Assembly (NCBI GenBank): GCA_000344275.1
Contig: AORU01000002.1
Coordinates: forward strand, 1 to 64,000
Length of the DNA stretch: 64,000 bases
Reading direction: 5' to 3'
Source of the DNA: Streptococcus oralis subsp. tigurinus AZ_3a
GTDB taxonomy: Bacteria; Bacillota; Bacilli; Lactobacillales; Streptococcaceae
The translations under genes were made by a program, and so were the position numbers. Each line of letters opens with the position of its first letter. Within the stretch, counting starts at the first letter, position 1. Under the pieces are notes generated by a model, which saw only the letters and a list, made by a program, of their open reading frames with translations, made no database searches and was not told where the DNA came from. Positions 26,741 through 37,428 of this stretch are shown piece by piece.

Positions 26741-27589
26741 CTAGACGATTGGCGTATAACTTAAAGCGATACTACCTTCTCCAAGGTGGGTTCCAATGAC
26801 ACTACCAAAGGTTGCAATTGGAATTTCAGAAGTCACACCACTCTCCATCAAAAGATGGCGCAAATCCGCCGCCTTTTGAGGAGCATTGCCATGGATGACT
26901 GTGATACGGTAATTCCCATCTTTTGTCGACTCTTTGATGATTTCCACCAAACGTTTGATTGCCTTCTTTTCTGTACGAACTTTTTCGTAAACTTCAATCA
27001 CCCCTTGGTCATTGAAGTAAAGAATAGGCTTGATACTAAGGAGATTCCCTAAGATAGCAGCCCCATTTGACAAACGTCCTCCCTTAACCAAGTGATCAAG
27101 ATCATCTACTATGATAAAGGCTGAATTATCAGCAATTTGAAGAGCTAATTTCTCCTGAATCTGAGCAAAATCATCACCCTGCTCTGCCCATTCAAAGGCA
27201 CTCTCTACCATAAATCCTAGAGGAGCACTTGTAATATGAGTGTCAGGAAAAGCAATGGTCAAACCTTCATACTCGTCCACCATGTATTGGATATTCTGAT
27301 AAAAACCTGAAATCCCTGACGAAAGAAAGAGTCCCAAAACATGGGTATAACCCTCATCTTTCAAAGAACTTAGAATCTCATCCAATTTGGCAAGACTTGG
27401 TTGACTGGTTTTAGGCAATTCTGCAGACTGAACCATTTTTTTATAAAATTCCTCAGCAGTCAGATTGATACCTTCAACATACTCCTCCCCATCAATATTG
27501 ACAGGAATATCCAGAATAAATAGATTCTCTCTTTGCAGCGTCTTCTCCTCTAAATAGGCCGAAGAATCTGTAATGACAGCTAATTTCAT
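26741..27589 (-). CDS. DegV family fatty-acid-binding protein
   Basis: A 282-residue DegV protein. The family start ([10 protein letters not shown]) and [14 protein letters not shown] and PKTSQPS motifs are present. DegV/FakB proteins bind a fatty acid and present it to the kinase FakA; which DegV this is cannot be told from sequence alone. It lies two bases after the DUF1149 gene. Confidence 0.9.
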   Translation of the reverse strand: MKLAVITDSSAYLEEKTLQRENLFILDIPVNIDGEEYVEGINLTAEEFYKKMVQSAELPKTSQPSLAKLDEILSSLKDEGYTHVLGLFLSSGISGFYQNIQYMVDEYEGLTIAFPDTHITSAPLGFMVESAFEWAEQGDDFAQIQEKLALQIADNSAFIIVDDLDHLVKGGRLSNGAAILGNLLSIKPILYFNDQGVIEVYEKVRTEKKAIKRLVEIIKESTKDGNYRITVIHGNAPQKAADLRHLLMESGVTSEIPIATFGSVIGTHLGEGSIALSYTPIV

Positions 27590-27591
27590 GA

Positions 27592-27966
27592 CTAAAACTC
27601 CAAATTGATCCCTGGAAGATCCAAGGCGATTTCTGTTACTTCATACGTCAAACGATTGAGCATGTTCAAGCATGGACGTGCCAAGGTTTCAACTTCTTCT
27701 TGATTAAATTCACTTGGTTCGTTGACAATACGGCCTTCCACATGGGTAACTTGAGAAATTGTTCCGCTGATGACAAATTTATCAAAGACAATCATGAAAC
27801 TCAAGATAACGACTAAAGAAGTCACTTGGTTTTCTTGGTCGTATTGGAGCAACTGGAAATTCACGTCTACCTTGGTTTCAGGAGCCCCATTTTCATTTTC
27901 CCATTCAAAGTTACGAGCATCAAAGTGATACTGGCTAACAAATTCTTGTTCTCGTTTAAGATTCAT
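27592..27966 (-). CDS. DUF1149 family protein (SecB-like fold)
   Basis: A 124-residue protein typical of lactic acid bacteria, with motifs [15 protein letters not shown] near the start and [30 protein letters not shown] near the end. The family is likened to SecB chaperones; its function is not established. It is first in a two-gene unit with degV and has an extended -10 promoter within a dyad (27983-28004). Confidence 0.85.
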   Translation of the reverse strand: MNLKREQEFVSQYHFDARNFEWENENGAPETKVDVNFQLLQYDQENQVTSLVVILSFMIVFDKFVISGTISQVTHVEGRIVNEPSEFNQEEVETLARPCLNMLNRLTYEVTEIALDLPGINLEF

Positions 27967-27982
27967 TTCTCTCTCCCATTGC

Positions 27983-28004
27983 TACAATTTACTATGCAAT
28001 TGTA
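27983..28004 (-). promoter_or_regulatory. Promoter -10 inside an inverted repeat, DUF1149-degV
   Basis: Extended -10 TGGTACAAT (-10 at 27999-28004) forms one arm of the dyad TACAATT-N8-AATTGTA (27983-28004). A repressor bound here would block the promoter; no regulator is known. Confidence 0.5.
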
Positions 28005-28039
28005 CCACATTTTTATCATTTCATCTAGTTTTCTAGGCC

Positions 28040-29392
28040 TTAGTCAATACCGATCTCATCTTTAACAACAGTAGCAATCGTATCTACATAGTAATTGACT
28101 TCTTCTGTTGTAGGTGCCTCTGCCATAACTCGCAAGAGAGGTTCGGTACCACTTGGGCGAACAAGGATACGGCCGTTTCCTGCCATCTCTTCTTCCATCT
28201 TTTCGATGATTGCCTTGATGTCTGGTACTTCCATGGCTTTTTCTTTCATGGCATTTTCCACTCGGATATTGACCAGTTTTTGTGGGTAAATCGTTACTTC
28301 TGATGCCAGTTGAGACAAACTCTTACCTGTTTCCCGTATAACTTTTGTTAGTTGAACGGCAGTTAACTGTCCATCACCTGTCGTATTGTAATCCATCAAG
28401 ATAACGTGACCAGACTGTTCACCGCCAAGGTTATAGCCTGATTTTCTCATTTCTTCGACGACATAACGGTCACCAACTGCAGTGACTGCCTTATTGATGC
28501 CTTCACGATCCAAGGCCTTATGGAAACCAAGGTTAGACATAACGGTTGTTACGATCGTATTTTGAGCTAACTGGCCTTTTTCAGAAAGGTATTTCCCGAT
28601 GATATACATGATCTTATCACCATCAACGATATCGCCATTTTCATCAACAGCAATCAAACGGTCACTGTCTCCGTCAAAGGCCAAACCAATAGCTGACCCA
28701 CTTTCTTTGACCACTTTTTGAAGGGCTTCTGGGTGTGTAGAACCCACATTCAAGTTGATATTAAGACCATCTGGTGTTTCGCCAATAACTGTCAACTGAG
28801 CACCAAGATCAGCAAAAATCTGACGAGCACTTGTTGAAGCAGCTCCATTAGCTGTGTCCAAGGCTACTTTCATACCATCTAATTGAGTTCCTGTTGAAAC
28901 GAGGTAACTTTCATATTTACGCAAGCCTTCTGGATAATCTACAAGACTTCCCAATCCTTCGGCACTTGGACGAGGAATAGTATCTTCAGCAGCATCTAGC
29001 AAGGCTTCGATTTCAGCTTCTTTTTCATCATCAAGTTTGAAACCATCCCCACCAAAGAACTTAATTCCATTATCAAGAGCTGGGTTGTGGCTGGCAGAAA
29101 TCATGACACCTGCACTGGCTCCCTCAGTTTTTACCAAGTAAGCTACTGCTGGTGTTGCAAGGACACCAAGTTTGTAGACGTGAATCCCTACAGAGAGGAG
29201 ACCTGCCACCAAGGCAGATTCTAGCATTTCTCCTGAGATACGTGTATCGCGTCCTACAAAGACTTTAGGAGCTCCCGTTTCATGTTGACTGAGGACATAT
29301 CCACCAAAACGGCCTAGTTTAAAAGCCAATTCTGGTGTCAGTTCTACGTTTGCTTCTCCACGGACTCCATCGGTCCCAAAATATTTACCCAT
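28040..29392 (-). CDS. glmM: Phosphoglucosamine mutase
   Basis: A 450-residue alpha-D-phosphohexomutase that makes glucosamine-1-phosphate for UDP-GlcNAc. The phosphoserine is S101 in ISASHNP, with the metal site DGDSDR near 240-245 and the phosphate loop RPSGTEP near 418-424. The start [12 protein letters not shown] at 29392 is the family norm; a frame four codons longer has its start codon inside the ribosome site. It ends the cdaA-cdaR-glmM operon, where GlmM is known to bind and inhibit CdaA. Confidence 0.96.
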   Translation of the reverse strand: MGKYFGTDGVRGEANVELTPELAFKLGRFGGYVLSQHETGAPKVFVGRDTRISGEMLESALVAGLLSVGIHVYKLGVLATPAVAYLVKTEGASAGVMISASHNPALDNGIKFFGGDGFKLDDEKEAEIEALLDAAEDTIPRPSAEGLGSLVDYPEGLRKYESYLVSTGTQLDGMKVALDTANGAASTSARQIFADLGAQLTVIGETPDGLNINLNVGSTHPEALQKVVKESGSAIGLAFDGDSDRLIAVDENGDIVDGDKIMYIIGKYLSEKGQLAQNTIVTTVMSNLGFHKALDREGINKAVTAVGDRYVVEEMRKSGYNLGGEQSGHVILMDYNTTGDGQLTAVQLTKVIRETGKSLSQLASEVTIYPQKLVNIRVENAMKEKAMEVPDIKAIIEKMEEEMAGNGRILVRPSGTEPLLRVMAEAPTTEEVNYYVDTIATVVKDEIGID

Positions 29393-29420
29393 TTTATTTA
29401 TCATCCTTTTCTATTATTTA

Positions 29421-30203
29421 TTATTGTTTAGACGAATCTGATTTTGTTTCTGAACTCGTTGAAGACGAACTGCCTTCTGAAGAACTTGTTGACGAGTTAC
29501 TTGAACTAGACGTTGCTGTTTTTGTTGTAATTTTCATAGTTGTGTCAAACGGCATAATGACGCTTGGTAAGACATTTCCATTTTTATCGACTGCTTGTAG
29601 TGGAACAGAGGCCGAGTAGTTACCCGTTATCCGTTCACTCGTCGGCAAGATGGCAATGACACGATCTACTCTAGAGAGAGTCTCCTCGTCACTAATGACC
29701 GTTACTTTTTCATCTGACACAGTGACTGTGTCGATTTTGACCCGAGAATCAATCTGACTAGGGTCAATCTCCGGCACAACAATGACATTGTCTCGTTTTG
29801 CTTTTTTACCGACCTTCACTGTTATCTTTTGCGGTGTCGCAACAGCCGTCAAACCGCTCGGAAGATTTTCAATGGTTAGAGGAACTTCGATGGTTCCTAC
29901 ACTGGCATCAGAAAGATCAGCCGTCACCTTAAATTTGCGGGTACTTTCCTGCATCTCACTCGCCAAAGCAACTCTATTTGACCCTGTTAGAAAGACCGTC
30001 ACCTCAGATGTAAAACCACTGATAAAATACTGATCACTGTCATACTGAATATCAATTGGGACATTAAGAACTGTGTTCGTATAAGTCTCCGTCCGCACCT
30101 GTCTGGCACTGTTGCTATTCTGATAGTTTGTCAAAGTTGCATAGATAAAGAGAATGCAGGCGAAAAAGAAGGAAGAAATGATGTATAGACTATTTTTTCT
30201 CAT
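29421..30203 (-). CDS. cdaR: YbbR-domain regulator of the diadenylate cyclase (CdaR)
   Basis: A 260-residue protein with an N-terminal membrane anchor (~6-24), YbbR repeats between ~40 and 225, and a Ser/Thr-rich, low-complexity tail of ~40 residues that should lie outside the cell. CdaR partners modulate CdaA. It overlaps cdaA by 14 bases and precedes glmM, the usual Firmicute operon. The Ser-rich tail is longer than in B. subtilis as far as I recall. Confidence 0.92.
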   Translation of the reverse strand: MRKNSLYIISSFFFACILFIYATLTNYQNSNSARQVRTETYTNTVLNVPIDIQYDSDQYFISGFTSEVTVFLTGSNRVALASEMQESTRKFKVTADLSDASVGTIEVPLTIENLPSGLTAVATPQKITVKVGKKAKRDNVIVVPEIDPSQIDSRVKIDTVTVSDEKVTVISDEETLSRVDRVIAILPTSERITGNYSASVPLQAVDKNGNVLPSVIMPFDTTMKITTKTATSSSSNSSTSSSEGSSSSTSSETKSDSSKQ

Positions 30204-31047
30204 GTTTCAATCCTCCTAGCAAGCGCTCTTTCAGACCTTGCTTTTTCTCTGATTTTGGAAGTAAGATTCTTCTCAATTCAGATTCAAACTCTTCCAAGGT
30301 TAAATCGTGCTTAAAGACTCCATTATAGGTGATGGAGATTCCACCCGTTTCTTCCGAAACCACAAAGGTAAGAGCATCTGACACTTCCGACAAACCAATC
30401 GCCGCCCTGTGACGCGTTCCAAACTCCTTGGAAATCCCGGTATCTTCAGTCAGGGGTAGATAGGCTGAAGTTACAGCAATTCGGTCTTCCTTGATAATGA
30501 CAGCACCATCATGCAAGGGAGTGTTGGGAATGAAAATATTGATAAGCAATTCAGCCGAAATTTTAGCATCTAAAGGGATCCCTGTCGAGATGTATTCCTG
30601 CAAGGTTCTCACTCTCTGAACCACCACAAGCGCCCCAATCTTACGAGGACTCATGTATTCAACTGATTTCACAAATGCACGAACCATCTGCTCTTCCGCA
30701 CTAATGGGGGCATTGGAGAAGAAATCAGTAGCCCGGCCCAATCGCTCCAAACCAGTCCGAATCTCTGGTGAAAAGATAACTACTGCTGCGATAACCCCAT
30801 AAGTGATGATCTGATTGATCAACCAGGAAATAGTCGTTAAACCAATCATATTGGAAAGAATCTGGGCTAGAATAAAAACTAAGACTCCACGGACCAATAT
30901 CATAATCTTAGTGCCTGCAATAGCTTTAGTAAAATGATATAAAATATAAGTCACAATGAGAATATCAATCAGATTGGTGACTATACTCCAAGGACTTGAA
31001 AACAAACTCGTCCAGTATTGTAAATTGGATAATTGTTGAAAATTCAT
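30190..31047 (-). CDS. cdaA: Diadenylate cyclase CdaA (DacA)
   Basis: A 285-residue membrane enzyme making cyclic-di-AMP from two ATP. Three membrane spans lie in the first ~95 residues. The DAC domain has the catalytic DGA (180-182) and RHR (212-214, in GTRHRAAIG). In streptococci c-di-AMP controls potassium uptake and wall stability. The start at 31047 follows AGGAGG at six bases; the frame seven codons longer has no such site. First gene of cdaA-cdaR-glmM. Confidence 0.95.
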   Translation of the reverse strand: MNFQQLSNLQYWTSLFSSPWSIVTNLIDILIVTYILYHFTKAIAGTKIMILVRGVLVFILAQILSNMIGLTTISWLINQIITYGVIAAVVIFSPEIRTGLERLGRATDFFSNAPISAEEQMVRAFVKSVEYMSPRKIGALVVVQRVRTLQEYISTGIPLDAKISAELLINIFIPNTPLHDGAVIIKEDRIAVTSAYLPLTEDTGISKEFGTRHRAAIGLSEVSDALTFVVSEETGGISITYNGVFKHDLTLEEFESELRRILLPKSEKKQGLKERLLGGLKHEKK

Positions 31048-31083
31048 CCTTGGCCTCCTCCCTGTCAAAACACTTTACTCATC

Positions 31084-31089
31084 ATTATA
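31084..31089 (-). promoter_or_regulatory. Extended -10 promoter of cdaA-cdaR-glmM
   Basis: TGGTATAAT on the minus strand, 37 bases before the cdaA start. No clear -35 was found, as is common with extended -10 promoters. Confidence 0.6.
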
Positions 31090-31124
31090 CCATTTTTTGC
31101 CCATTTTTTCCCTATCCTACCTCA

Positions 31125-31153
31125 TTTTAAATTAAGCAAAAATATGATAAAAT
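31125..31153 (+). promoter_or_regulatory. Promoter of the ferredoxin-NADP reductase gene
   Basis: -35-like TTTTAA (31125-31130), 17-base spacer, extended -10 TGATAAAAT (-10 at 31148-31153). Confidence 0.5.
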
Positions 31154-31183
31154 AAACTGATTAGAAAAAACAAAGGAGAAATC

Positions 31184-32152
31184 ATGTCTCAACTCTATGA
31201 TATTACCATTGTAGGTGGCGGTCCTGTCGGGCTCTTTGCTGCCTTTTACGCCCACCTACGCCAAGCCAATGTTCAAATCATCGACTCCCTTCCCCAGCTC
31301 GGTGGTCAACCAGCCATCCTCTACCCTGAAAAGCAAATCCTTGACGTGCCAGGTTTTCCAAACTTAACTGGGGAAGAGCTAACCAATCGCTTGATTGAAC
31401 AGCTAAACGGCTTTGATACCCCTATTCATCTCAATGAAACCGTTCTTGAAATTGAGAAACAAGATCAAGGATTTGCCATTACAACCTCTAAAGGTAGCCA
31501 TCTGACTAAAACCGTCATCATTGCCATGGGTGGTGGCGCCTTCAAACCACGTCCGCTCGAATTAGAAGATGTTGAGGATTATGAAAATATCCACTACCAC
31601 GTTTCCAACATCCAACAATACGCTGGCAAGAAAGTGACCATCCTTGGTGGCGGGGACTCAGCTGTGGACTGGGCTCTAGCTTTTGAAAAAATTGCGCCAA
31701 CTACTCTCGTTCACCGTCGAGATAACTTTCGCGCCTTAGAACACAGTGTGCAAGCTCTACAAGAATCGTCTGTAACCATCAAGACACCGTTCGTTCCTAG
31801 CCAACTTCTCGGAGATGGAAAAACACTCGATAAACTAGAAATCACCAAAGTCAAATCAGATGAAACCGAAACTATCGAAGTAGACCATCTCTTTGTCAAC
31901 TATGGTTTCAAATCATCTGTCGGCAATCTTAAAAATTGGGGTCTGGACCTCAACCGTCACAAGATTATCGTCAACAGCAAGCAAGAATCTAGCCAAGCAG
32001 GTATCTATGCCATCGGGGACTGCTGCTATTATGAAAGTAAGATTGATTTAATCGCTACAGGACTGGGTGAAGCTCCAACAGCTGTTAACAATGCCATCAA
32101 CTACATTGACCCAGAGCAAAAAGTGCAACCAAAACACTCAACAAGTTTATAA
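31184..32152 (+). CDS. Ferredoxin-NADP reductase (thioredoxin-reductase-like)
   Basis: A 322-residue flavoprotein with an FAD loop GGGPVGLFAAF (11-21) and an NADP loop GGGDSAVDWAL near 157-167. It lacks the redox CxxC of thioredoxin reductase, which places it in the YumC-type ferredoxin/flavodoxin reductase group. The ferredoxin encoded at 39289 could be a partner; this is inference. Ribosome site AAAGGAG precedes the ATG. It is a single gene on the plus strand. Confidence 0.9.
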   Translation: MSQLYDITIVGGGPVGLFAAFYAHLRQANVQIIDSLPQLGGQPAILYPEKQILDVPGFPNLTGEELTNRLIEQLNGFDTPIHLNETVLEIEKQDQGFAITTSKGSHLTKTVIIAMGGGAFKPRPLELEDVEDYENIHYHVSNIQQYAGKKVTILGGGDSAVDWALAFEKIAPTTLVHRRDNFRALEHSVQALQESSVTIKTPFVPSQLLGDGKTLDKLEITKVKSDETETIEVDHLFVNYGFKSSVGNLKNWGLDLNRHKIIVNSKQESSQAGIYAIGDCCYYESKIDLIATGLGEAPTAVNNAINYIDPEQKVQPKHSTSL

Positions 32153-32158
32153 GAAAAG

Positions 32159-32184
32159 AACCACGGATTGAATAATCCGTGGTT
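32159..32184. terminator. Bidirectional terminator between the reductase and whiA
   Basis: Arms AACCACGGATT / AATCCGTGGTT with loop GAAT between two converging genes. Confidence 0.88.
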
Positions 32185-33096
32185 TTATAATTCATCTGCT
32201 ATTTTATTGATTTTTCTTAGTCTGTGGTTGACACCACTTTTGGTTAGGGGATTGCTCAGGCTATCTGCCAACTGCTGGATAGAGTAGTCTGGATGCTGAA
32301 TCCGCAACTGCGCTACCTCCTGCAAATCCACGGGTAAATTTTCCAAACCCATTCTATCTTTGATTTTACTGATATTATTGATAGTCTTCATGCTGGCAGA
32401 AACTGTCCGAGCGATATTAGCCGTTTCAGCGTTATTAGCCCGATTGAGATCATTACGAGTTTCACGCAAAATCTTGACGCGCTCAAAATTATCACGCGCC
32501 TGCATGGCCCCAATCACGATCAAGAAATCCATGATGTCTTCTGCACGTTGGAGATAAGTAACTGCACCTTTCCTGCGCTCAATGACCTTGGCATCCAGCA
32601 AAAACTGCTGGAGGAGAGAGGCCAGTCCTTGGGCATGGTCTAGATAAACGGAACTAATCTCCAACTGGTACTTGCCAGACTCAGGATCTCGGATGCTGCC
32701 ATTTGCCAGAAAGGCACCACATAAGTAAGCACGTCCAGCTTCTTCATCTGCTAAAATATCAGGATCAATGCCTGTCTCCAAACCAAAGAAAGAATCCGCA
32801 AGTCGCAAATCAGCCAAAAGCTCCTGCACTCTCTCATCGGTATAGACCGTGTAGACATGATTCTTACGAAGATTGCTTCTCTGATGGTGACGAATTTCTG
32901 ACTTGATCTCATAAAAATGGAGAAAGGATTCATAAAGGTGCCGAGCCAACTTGGCATTTTCAGTCACGACTGACAAGGTCAAGCCTGAAGTCGAGAGACC
33001 GATACTGCCAGACATCTTGATGATGGCAGACAATTCATGACGACTGAGATGATGTTGACCAAGAATTTCTTCTTTTACTGCAACTGTAAAACTCAT
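32185..33096 (-). CDS. whiA: DNA-binding protein WhiA
   Basis: A 303-residue protein with an N-terminal LAGLIDADG-like domain (ending near residue ~190) and a C-terminal helix-turn-helix ([17 protein letters not shown] near 277-293). In actinomycetes it controls sporulation genes; in Firmicutes it affects division and chromosome segregation. Its place after rapZ-yvcK is the family norm. It overlaps yvcK by four bases. Confidence 0.94.
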   Translation of the reverse strand: MSFTVAVKEEILGQHHLSRHELSAIIKMSGSIGLSTSGLTLSVVTENAKLARHLYESFLHFYEIKSEIRHHQRSNLRKNHVYTVYTDERVQELLADLRLADSFFGLETGIDPDILADEEAGRAYLCGAFLANGSIRDPESGKYQLEISSVYLDHAQGLASLLQQFLLDAKVIERRKGAVTYLQRAEDIMDFLIVIGAMQARDNFERVKILRETRNDLNRANNAETANIARTVSASMKTINNISKIKDRMGLENLPVDLQEVAQLRIQHPDYSIQQLADSLSNPLTKSGVNHRLRKINKIADEL

Positions 33097-34070
33097 TTTC
33101 TCACCTGTATAATGCGCATCAATTCATCTACAATCAAATCGCCATCATGGAAGGCACCTCCATTTTCCAAACGAAGGAAGTTGGAGGAAATCACACGAGG
33201 AACCTGCTTGCAAAGACCAGCAAAGTCATGCTCTACCTGAACCAAATACTCATCAAAACGGTTGGTATCCATGTATTCTCTAGGAACCTTCTCGATATTA
33301 ACCAAGACCGTATCAATAAAAGGCCGACCTAAGTGTCGATGAAGGACTTCCACGTGGTCACTGTCTGAAAAGTGCTCTGTTTCCCCACGCTGGGTCATGA
33401 TATTGCAGACATAGGCAATCTCTGCCTTGGTCTCCAAGAGTGCTTGTCCAATCTCTTCGATCACGATATTGGGTAAAATCGATGTAAAGAGGGAACCAGG
33501 CCCCAAGACGATCATGTCACTCTCGAGAATAGTATTGACCACTCGACGGCTGGCTTGGGGTGTTTCATCATCCAAGGTATTGGTCACATAGACATGGTCG
33601 ATCATACCTGGATGATCTGCAATGTGGCTCTCACCTGCCACCTCAGAACCGTCTTTAAAGACTGCATGCAGTGTCAGAGGCTGATCGCTTGATGGGTAGA
33701 TTTTTCCTGTTGTGTGGAAAAAGAGACTTAGCAGCTGCATGGCATTATAAGTGGATCCTTGCATTTCAGATAGGCCAGCAATGATAATATTTCCTAGCGG
33801 ATGACCCGCAAAAGCTCCAGCCTCTTCTGAGAAGCGGTACTGAAAAACCTTCTCATAAAATTTAGGCATATCCGACATGGCTACCAGAACATTGCGAAGA
33901 TCGCCTGGTGGTGTCAGCTGTTGGATATTCTTTCTTAGCTCACCAGAAGAGCCACCATCATCGGCTACCGTTACGATGGCTGCGATATCAACATCCTTTT
34001 CTCGCAAGCTTTTCAAAATGACGGGGATACCAGTTCCTCCACCAATTACCGTTATCTTTGGTTTTCTCAT
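33093..34070 (-). CDS. yvcK: YvcK/CofD-like gluconeogenesis factor
   Basis: A 325-residue protein with the nucleotide-binding start [14 protein letters not shown] and the [14 protein letters not shown] and GDLRNVL motifs of the CofD-like superfamily. B. subtilis YvcK binds UDP-GlcNAc and helps place PBP1. It overlaps rapZ upstream and whiA downstream by four bases each. Confidence 0.93.
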   Translation of the reverse strand: MRKPKITVIGGGTGIPVILKSLREKDVDIAAIVTVADDGGSSGELRKNIQQLTPPGDLRNVLVAMSDMPKFYEKVFQYRFSEEAGAFAGHPLGNIIIAGLSEMQGSTYNAMQLLSLFFHTTGKIYPSSDQPLTLHAVFKDGSEVAGESHIADHPGMIDHVYVTNTLDDETPQASRRVVNTILESDMIVLGPGSLFTSILPNIVIEEIGQALLETKAEIAYVCNIMTQRGETEHFSDSDHVEVLHRHLGRPFIDTVLVNIEKVPREYMDTNRFDEYLVQVEHDFAGLCKQVPRVISSNFLRLENGGAFHDGDLIVDELMRIIQVRK

Positions 34071-34957
34071 GAACGGTTTACCGTTTCCTTTCTTCTGTCT
34101 TTGTCACGATGGCTTTCATTGACAGGCCAGTTTTTAGCAAGGTCCTCAGCGATTCGTTTTGCAAAGGCAACACTACGGTGTTGTCCACCTGTACATCCTA
34201 CTGCAATGGTTAAAACAGACTTGCCTTCTTTTTTGTAACTTGGCAAAATGGGCTCAATCAAGGCGAGCAAGTGCTGATAAAAACTTTCAGACTCTTCATG
34301 ATTCATCACATAGTCATAAACTGCTTGATCCTCACCTGTCTGATTACGGAGCTCAGGCAGGTAGTATGGATTTGGCAAGAAACGGACATCAAAAACCAAG
34401 TCTGCATCGATCGGGATACCATACTTGAATCCAAAAGACATGACCTCGATACGGAAAGACTGGGCCTGTTCTTGGTCTGAAAATTGCTCTGCAATGGTTT
34501 TACGCAGTTCACGCGGAGTGAGTTCTGTCGTATCCACCACATTTTGACTCATGTTTTTCAAAGGTGCCAAGAGTTCACGTTCCAGCTTGATGCCATCTAA
34601 AATCCGACCATCTGCTGCTAGAGGGTGACTTCTTCTAGTTTCCTTATAGCGTGCCACCAATTCCTTATCTGCTGCGTCTAAAAAGAGAATTTTGAAGTCC
34701 AAATCATCTTGGTTTTCCAATTCATCCAAAACAGCCTGAATCTCTGAAAAGAAGGAACGGCTCCGCATATCGACTACCAAGGCCAGTTTGTGGTCATCAT
34801 CTTTAGTTTCAACCAACTGTAAAAACTTTGGCAAGAGGGCTGGTGGCATATTGTCAATAGTGAAATATCCCAAATCCTCGAAGGACTGAATAGCTACCGT
34901 TTTCCCTGCGCCACTCATCCCTGTCACAATCACCAGGTGAAGTTGTTTCTTTGTCAT
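34067..34957 (-). CDS. rapZ: RNase adaptor RapZ (YvcJ) family
   Basis: A 296-residue P-loop protein with Walker A GMSGAGKT (13-20) and the C-terminal [13 protein letters not shown] motif. E. coli RapZ steers small-RNA decay for GlmS control; the Firmicute protein's role is less clear. First of rapZ-yvcK-whiA, preceded by AAGGAG. The short tail after the conserved domain is charged. Confidence 0.93.
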   Translation of the reverse strand: MTKKQLHLVIVTGMSGAGKTVAIQSFEDLGYFTIDNMPPALLPKFLQLVETKDDDHKLALVVDMRSRSFFSEIQAVLDELENQDDLDFKILFLDAADKELVARYKETRRSHPLAADGRILDGIKLERELLAPLKNMSQNVVDTTELTPRELRKTIAEQFSDQEQAQSFRIEVMSFGFKYGIPIDADLVFDVRFLPNPYYLPELRNQTGEDQAVYDYVMNHEESESFYQHLLALIEPILPSYKKEGKSVLTIAVGCTGGQHRSVAFAKRIAEDLAKNWPVNESHRDKDRRKETVNRS

Positions 34958-34978
34958 CTATCTCTCCTTATATCAAAA

Positions 34979-34999
34979 AAGTTTGGCAGAGCCAAACTT
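34979..34999 (-). terminator. Terminator after ridA
   Basis: Perfect arms AAGTTTGGC / GCCAAACTT with a three-base loop, then T run on the minus strand, between ridA and rapZ. Confidence 0.8.
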
Positions 35000-35007
35000 C
35001 AACTAGC

Positions 35008-35388
35008 TTATCCAATCTCTGCGATCACTTCAATTTCGACTTTTACATCACGAGGAAGACGTGCAACCTCTACAGCTGAACGAGCTGGAAATTCCTCTTT
35101 AAAGGCAGTCTGGTATACCTCGTTAAAAGGAACAAAGTCATTCATATCGCTCAAGAAGCAAGTTGTTTTAACAACATGATCAAAGTCTGTTCCTGCTTCA
35201 GCCAAAATAGCACCGATATTTTTCAAGACTTGTTCTGTCTGTTCTTGGATCGTTTCTCCTACAATTTCTCCAGTTTCAGGAGATAGGGGAACTTGACCGC
35301 TAGCAAACAAAAGATTACCAACGATTTTTCCTTGAACATAAGGTCCGATTGCTTTTGGAGCTTTGTCTGTATGAATTGTTTTTGCCAT
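35008..35388 (-). CDS. ridA: RidA family reactive-enamine deaminase
   Basis: A 126-residue YjgF/RidA protein (GPYVQGKIVGNLLFASGQVP near 17-36, RSAVEVARLPRDVKVEIE at the end, with the conserved Arg). It hydrolyses reactive enamine/imine intermediates from PLP enzymes. It follows engB by nine bases, as last gene of the clpX-engB-ridA run. Confidence 0.92.
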   Translation of the reverse strand: MAKTIHTDKAPKAIGPYVQGKIVGNLLFASGQVPLSPETGEIVGETIQEQTEQVLKNIGAILAEAGTDFDHVVKTTCFLSDMNDFVPFNEVYQTAFKEEFPARSAVEVARLPRDVKVEIEVIAEIG

Positions 35389-35397
35389 TTCTTTCCC

Positions 35398-35985
35398 TCA
35401 CAATTTTTCTAATATTGCATCCCAAGCCTGATCCATCCCTGCCTTGCTGACAGATGAAAAGAGGATGAAGTCGTCACTTGGGTTAAAGTTTAATTTCTTT
35501 TTGATTGCTGATTCGTGCTTGTTCCATTTACCACGAGGAATCTTATCCGCCTTTGTCGCAACGATGATAACCGGAATCTCATAATACTTGAGAAATTCAT
35601 ACATCTGCACATCATCTGCTGACGGGTCGTGGCGGAAATCCACCAAACTGACAACCGCACGGAGATTTTCCCTAGTCGTCAGGTACTCCTCAATCATTCG
35701 CCCCCACTTTTCACGCTCCTTTTTAGAAACGCGGGCATAGCCATAACCTGGTACATCCACAAAACGCATCTTGTCATCAATGTTAAAAAAGTTGAGCAAC
35801 TGGGTTTTCCCAGGTTTTCCTGATGTACGGGCCAGATTCTTGCGGTTCAGCATAGTGTTGATAAAGCTAGACTTGCCAACATTTGAACGCCCTGCAAGGG
35901 CAATCTCTGGCAGGTCATCCTGCGGATAGTGAGACTTGTTGGCCGCACTGAGCAAGATTTCAGCATTGTGTGTATTGATTTCCAT
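35398..35985 (-). CDS. engB: Ribosome biogenesis GTPase EngB (YsxC/YihA)
   Basis: A 195-residue GTPase for 50S assembly. P-loop GRSNVGKS is at 32-39, with [10 protein letters not shown] near 75-84 and the specificity motif TKAD near 144. The ATG at 35985 has AGAGG five bases upstream; a GTG two codons earlier is possible. It begins nine bases after the clpX stop, a pairing usual in Firmicutes. Confidence 0.95.
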   Translation of the reverse strand: MEINTHNAEILLSAANKSHYPQDDLPEIALAGRSNVGKSSFINTMLNRKNLARTSGKPGKTQLLNFFNIDDKMRFVDVPGYGYARVSKKEREKWGRMIEEYLTTRENLRAVVSLVDFRHDPSADDVQMYEFLKYYEIPVIIVATKADKIPRGKWNKHESAIKKKLNFNPSDDFILFSSVSKAGMDQAWDAILEKL

Positions 35986-35993
35986 AGTCACCT

Positions 35994-37226
35994 CTAGGCT
36001 GTTTCTAGAATGGGTTTTTCCGTTCCATCGACAGCTTCTTTTGTGATGCGGACCAATTTCACATTTTCTTGACTTGGCACTTCAAACATAACGTCTAGCA
36101 TGGTTTCTTCAATGATTGAGCGAAGACCACGCGCACCAGTTTTACGCTCTATAGCCTTATTGGCGATTTCCTGAAGGGCTTCATCGTCAAATTCCAATTC
36201 AACGTCATCATAAGAAAGCAAGGTTTGGTATTGTTTCACCAAGGCATTTCTTGGCTCTTTCAAGATGCGAACCAAGTCATCAACCGTCAATTGCTCAAGA
36301 GCTGCAAAGACAGGCAAGCGTCCAATCAACTCAGGGATAATACCGAATTTTTGAATATCTTCTGCGATGATTTCTTGCATGTAAGAGCTATTTTCATCAA
36401 TCGCCTTGTTATTTTGACCAAATCCGATGACTTTTTCACCCAAACGTTGTTTAACGATTTCTTCGATGCCGTCAAAAGCACCACCCACGATGAAGAGGAT
36501 GTTTTTAGTATCCACCTGAATCATCTCTTGTTGTGGATGTTTGCGTCCACCTTGAGGCGGTACGCTGGCTACAGTTCCCTCGATAATCTTAAGAAGGGCT
36601 TGTTGCACTCCTTCACCAGAAACGTCACGTGTGATAGACACATTCTCACTCTTCTTGGCAATCTTGTCAATTTCATCCACGTAGATAATCCCACGCTCTG
36701 CACGTTCGATGTTAAAGTCTGCAGCCTGCAAGAGTTTGAGGAGGATGTTTTCCACGTCCTCACCTACATACCCAGCCTCAGTCAGAGCTGTCGCATCTGC
36801 AATAGCAAAAGGTACATTCAAGCTCTTAGCCAAAGTCTGAGCCAAGAAAGTTTTCCCAGAACCAGTTGGGCCAATCATCAAGATGTTTGACTTCTGCAAA
36901 TCCACATCTTCTGACTCTTCACGCGTATCGTGAAAATTAATACGTTTGTAGTGATTGTAAACAGCCACTGCCAAGGCACGTTTGGCACGATCCTGACCAA
37001 TCACATAGTGGTTCAAGATATTGAGGAGTTCGATTGGTTTTGGTACTTCAGACAAGTCTGCCAAAACTTCCTCAGCCAACTCCTCACGAATGATTTCCTG
37101 GGCCAACTCCACACATTCATTACAGATAAAGGCGTTGTTCCCAGCGATTATTTTCTTTACTTCTTCTTGGCTTTTGCCACAAAATGAGCAATAAACCATC
37201 ATATCATTTTTCCTATTTGTAGGCAT
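35994..37226 (-). CDS. clpX: ATP-dependent Clp protease unfoldase ClpX
   Basis: A 410-residue AAA+ unfoldase that feeds ClpP. The zinc-binding domain has C13, C16, C35 and C38; Walker A is GPTGSGKT (119-126), Walker B is VDEIDKI, and the ClpP-binding IGF-type loop is the VIGFGQ segment near 270. It is the first gene of clpX-engB-ridA. No sign of truncation. Confidence 0.96.
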   Translation of the reverse strand: MPTNRKNDMMVYCSFCGKSQEEVKKIIAGNNAFICNECVELAQEIIREELAEEVLADLSEVPKPIELLNILNHYVIGQDRAKRALAVAVYNHYKRINFHDTREESEDVDLQKSNILMIGPTGSGKTFLAQTLAKSLNVPFAIADATALTEAGYVGEDVENILLKLLQAADFNIERAERGIIYVDEIDKIAKKSENVSITRDVSGEGVQQALLKIIEGTVASVPPQGGRKHPQQEMIQVDTKNILFIVGGAFDGIEEIVKQRLGEKVIGFGQNNKAIDENSSYMQEIIAEDIQKFGIIPELIGRLPVFAALEQLTVDDLVRILKEPRNALVKQYQTLLSYDDVELEFDDEALQEIANKAIERKTGARGLRSIIEETMLDVMFEVPSQENVKLVRITKEAVDGTEKPILETA

Positions 37227-37257
37227 GATTTCCTTCCATTCTAATTTATCATTCTAT

Positions 37258-37428
37258 CTAAAATAAGTTCATGTAAAAAGCATGAATACTGTTTACCAGA
37301 TTGGTAAAAGCATTCAACCAGAGTAAGGCAGACAGTCCATAGCGCTTCTTACGAAAAGCCTGTGCTCCAGTCAAAATACAGATTACACACAAAAAAGCTG
37401 TGAAAAATCCAAATATACTGCGCTCCAT
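37258..37428 (-). CDS. Small membrane protein, 56 residues
   Basis: A short reading frame that begins with MERSIFGFF and ends with HAFYMNLF. It has a hydrophobic stretch (~4-22), a basic turn (FRKKRYG, 25-31) and a second hydrophobic stretch (~32-54), so probably two membrane spans with the turn inside. Its ATG overlaps the dfr stop codon by one base (TAATG), which implies translational coupling to dfr. I recall a small hypothetical protein here in pneumococcus. Function unknown. Confidence 0.7.
   Translation of the reverse strand: MERSIFGFFTAFLCVICILTGAQAFRKKRYGLSALLWLNAFTNLVNSIHAFYMNLF

Noticed and set aside
36225-36890. 221-residue plus-strand frame opposite clpX
   Set aside because: A shadow of clpX codons with no ribosome site and no family likeness.
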